From NCBI RefSeq assembly GCF_029227915.1, contig NC_079880.1:14156001-14220000 (forward strand): a stretch of 64,000 nt of DNA, in the 5' to 3' direction. This DNA comes from Hydractinia symbiolongicarpus (lineage: Eukaryota; Cnidaria; Hydrozoa; Anthoathecata; Hydractiniidae). Below are positions 62,076 to 64,000 of the stretch, piece by piece. The position numbers and the translations under genes were made by a program. Numbering within the stretch: position 1 is the first letter of the stretch; each line of letters opens with the position of its first letter. The notes beneath the pieces are model-generated. The model worked only from the letters and a program-made list of their open reading frames with translations, did no database searches and was not told the DNA's origin.

Positions 62076-63425
62076 AATTACCGCTTTATAAAAGGCTATA
62101 ATTAACACTAACACTATAATTCCGTTTTCTTTACTCCCGTCACTTGTCATTTTGTCCTGCTTTCTACGTTCGCTTGCGAACATAGGGAACCAATTACACT
62201 CTGCAAATCCTTGTATATTAACTCGCTGTGCGAACGTTTTTGGGAGTGTGACCAGAAAATCGAAACGTTGTCCGCTTTGGCCTACGGGTGTAAACAGTGT
62301 CGGTTTTGTCGGTTGCTGACTGCAGAGCAATCAATAACTAGTTTTATCCGTGTAAAAGAATGACGAAAAACTGCTCTTTTATTTATTTATTTTTTTTTTT
62401 GGCTAAAAGATTGCAGTTTATTGATCAATAAAGTCATCAGCCTTTTTTTCGGTCTGTAATGTGAAGTGTGGCGCACGCTTGCTACACACGGGAGGCATAA
62501 TATTTTAAGGGGGCTGGGGGCAGAATATTCTATTACAACACGGGGGTCAGTATTATAAATGACCGAAATAAGTTTGTACTATGTACAGGAAACTTACAAA
62601 GCGGTATAAGGTTAATTCTTAGTAATTAAGCACACAAAGACTCCTGTTTAAATAATGTTACCCGTTAACAAAATAAACAATAAAATTAGACCAACGCCAG
62701 GAGATTTCTTTCTCGTGCTCTTTTGATTTAGGGTTTACCTTTTCAGTTCTTTATTGTTCAGCATCATTGGTTTGATTGGAACAAAATTCTCTGAATGATA
62801 TAGATAAATAGATGTGCATTTTTACATGACTAGCTAGCTAGCCTCACAAAAATATGGAAGGATTCCTTGTCTATATATTATTATTTTTGTTTGTAAATAT
62901 TTTGTATGTTAGCTATAGCTAGCTAGCTAGCTAAGCCATACCTATCATGACAAAAAGGTTTATCTCAATCAACTCAATATTTGTTCGGGTTTAACAATAT
63001 GACTTTTTTTGTAAAATTCTAACTTACAGATGAATTCTTTCTGTTGTTTACATTTTCACCAGTAAGATTTTTTGGCTCTGACATATGCCAGAGCCTTGAT
63101 ACATAGATGAGTTGCAAATGTTTACAAATTTCCAACTATGCGCGTGCATCTTAACAGTCAATAAAAGAAAGACCACATATTAAAAAATTTGACTATTTCC
63201 ATCAATTTAAAGATTTAAGGAATAAATGATCTAAAAGGAGCTGGAATTGGTTTTTCTTAACTATCATTTTCTCTTTTTAATTATTTTGAAAAGAAAGTTA
63301 CTTTTTTAACTTGATTTCTTTGATCGTTGCGGTCTGTTCTAGATAGATAGATATATAGATGATGTGCATATTTTACATGGCTAGCCTCACAAATATCGAG
63401 GGATATACCCTGTCTATTATTTCCA
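62076..63425. other. Intergenic, short simple repeats only
   Basis: AGCTAGCTAGCTAG runs occur near 62829-62842 and 62910-62935. A hairpin GGCTCTG/CAGAGCC lies at about 63072-63093. No gene is supported. Confidence 0.45.
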
Positions 63426-63705
63426 GGAGGGGCCATGGCTTAGATGGAGAGTCCTAGAGTATTTAATGCTCATTTTGAGCTACGCAGACCCAATTAGTAG
63501 GGCCCACTCTCTACTGGACAACTCCCGGCAACATCCAACGGCCCACACAGTGTGCCATCTCCCCAATTTCCCTCACATGGCTTGGGTTAACCCGGGGCTA
63601 TGGTAACATTCACTTGCCCATGTTAAATCGCCGTCAAGAGGAATCGAACCCCGGTCTCCCGCACAGAGTACGAAAGCTATAACCACTAATCTACGGCGCC
63701 ACATT
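63426..63705 (-). mobile_element. tRNA-derived SINE
   Basis: Read on the minus strand from about 63702, the head resembles a tRNA. It has TAGATTAGTGG (A-box-like, 63683-63693), then about 32 bp later GGTTCGATTC (B box, 63641-63650), followed by an unrelated body of about 200 bp. The tRNA-like fold is imperfect and flanked by body sequence, so a SINE fits better than a tRNA gene. Confidence 0.75.
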
Positions 63706-64000
63706 TCTACTTTATATTTATTGCCTGTGTGTGCATGTCCATTGTTTTAGACGCAAAATCAAAACAACTACGTCATGCTGCAACTCATCTATAATAGACG
63801 AGTTTCATTGTGACGCGTGCTGTTTATATAATCCCCAGACCTCTTACGGAAAGCGAAAGGCAAAATCATGCAGCCAGTGAGATGTGGACCAGTCCATACC
63901 AGACTTTATTTTCAGGTAGAGGCTTCTTTTAATCTTGAAAATAAACTATAGCTTGCAAGTATTTTAGATTTAGAACATTCTTTTGATCCTAAAAATAAAA
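63706..64000. other. Right window edge, nothing recognised
   Basis: No supported feature. Confidence 0.4.

Noticed and set aside
62013-62330. 105-residue minus-strand frame
   Set aside because: Part of it is translated minisatellite and it follows a dead LINE. No domain is recognised.
63630-63705. Functional tRNA gene on the minus strand
   Set aside because: The A-box is imperfect and a non-tRNA body follows directly, as in a SINE.

Overview
The window looks like a piece of AT-rich animal genome. It has spliced genes with GT..AG introns and phase-0 exon joins, TATA-type promoters, AATAAA signals, and relics of DIRS-type, LINE, SINE and piggyBac-type transposons. Two gene families for small secreted cysteine-rich peptides dominate it. 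A cnidarian, possibly a hydrozoan, would fit the AT-richness and the peptide content, but nothing here proves the taxon and no database search was possible.

Region 1 (1-34183) is a head-to-tail array of about 997-bp units, all on the + strand. The left window edge falls inside a unit, so the array continues outside. It contains 31 unit coding regions plus a 32nd that is separated from the others by a 2-kb insertion (31447-33426). Each unit carries one intronless frame with a signal peptide and a mature part of about 60 residues. The cysteine pattern is symmetric, C-x3-C-x6-C-x12-C-x6-C-x3-C. Each unit also has its own TATA-like box, a promoter hairpin and a poly(A) signal. Of the 31 contiguous units, 19 encode the 80-residue form and 11 share one frameshift that replaces the last three cysteines with an unrelated tail (82 residues). 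One is a clear pseudogene.

Region 2 (34184-42190) has little coding sequence apart from a piggyBac-like MITE with TTAA ends (34652-35401) and a direct 2-kb duplication (38183-42187). Each duplicate carries an intact, inverted copy of the array gene. Region 3 (42190-45410) holds a truncated, frameshifted DIRS-like tyrosine-recombinase retrotransposon and an inverted-repeat element.

Region 4 (45523-57634) is a second cluster of at least four genes, two on each strand. Exon 1 encodes a signal peptide and an acidic or proline-rich propeptide. The terminal exon encodes a basic, roughly 10-cysteine domain with a CC-x2-C core. One gene has an extra duplicated domain exon, a possible poison exon, and an intron that is mostly a GTT microsatellite. 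Another appears to have a 5-kb intron filled by three head-to-tail copies of a repeat carrying palindromic TGACGTCA/Maf-type sites. Region 5 (57635-64000) has no supported protein gene. It holds minisatellites, a LINE reverse-transcriptase relic and a tRNA-derived SINE.

Taken together, the locus looks like a production site for secreted disulphide-rich peptides (defence, venom or mucus-type roles are possible but unproven). One family grew by unit-by-unit tandem amplification and the other by gene and exon duplication.
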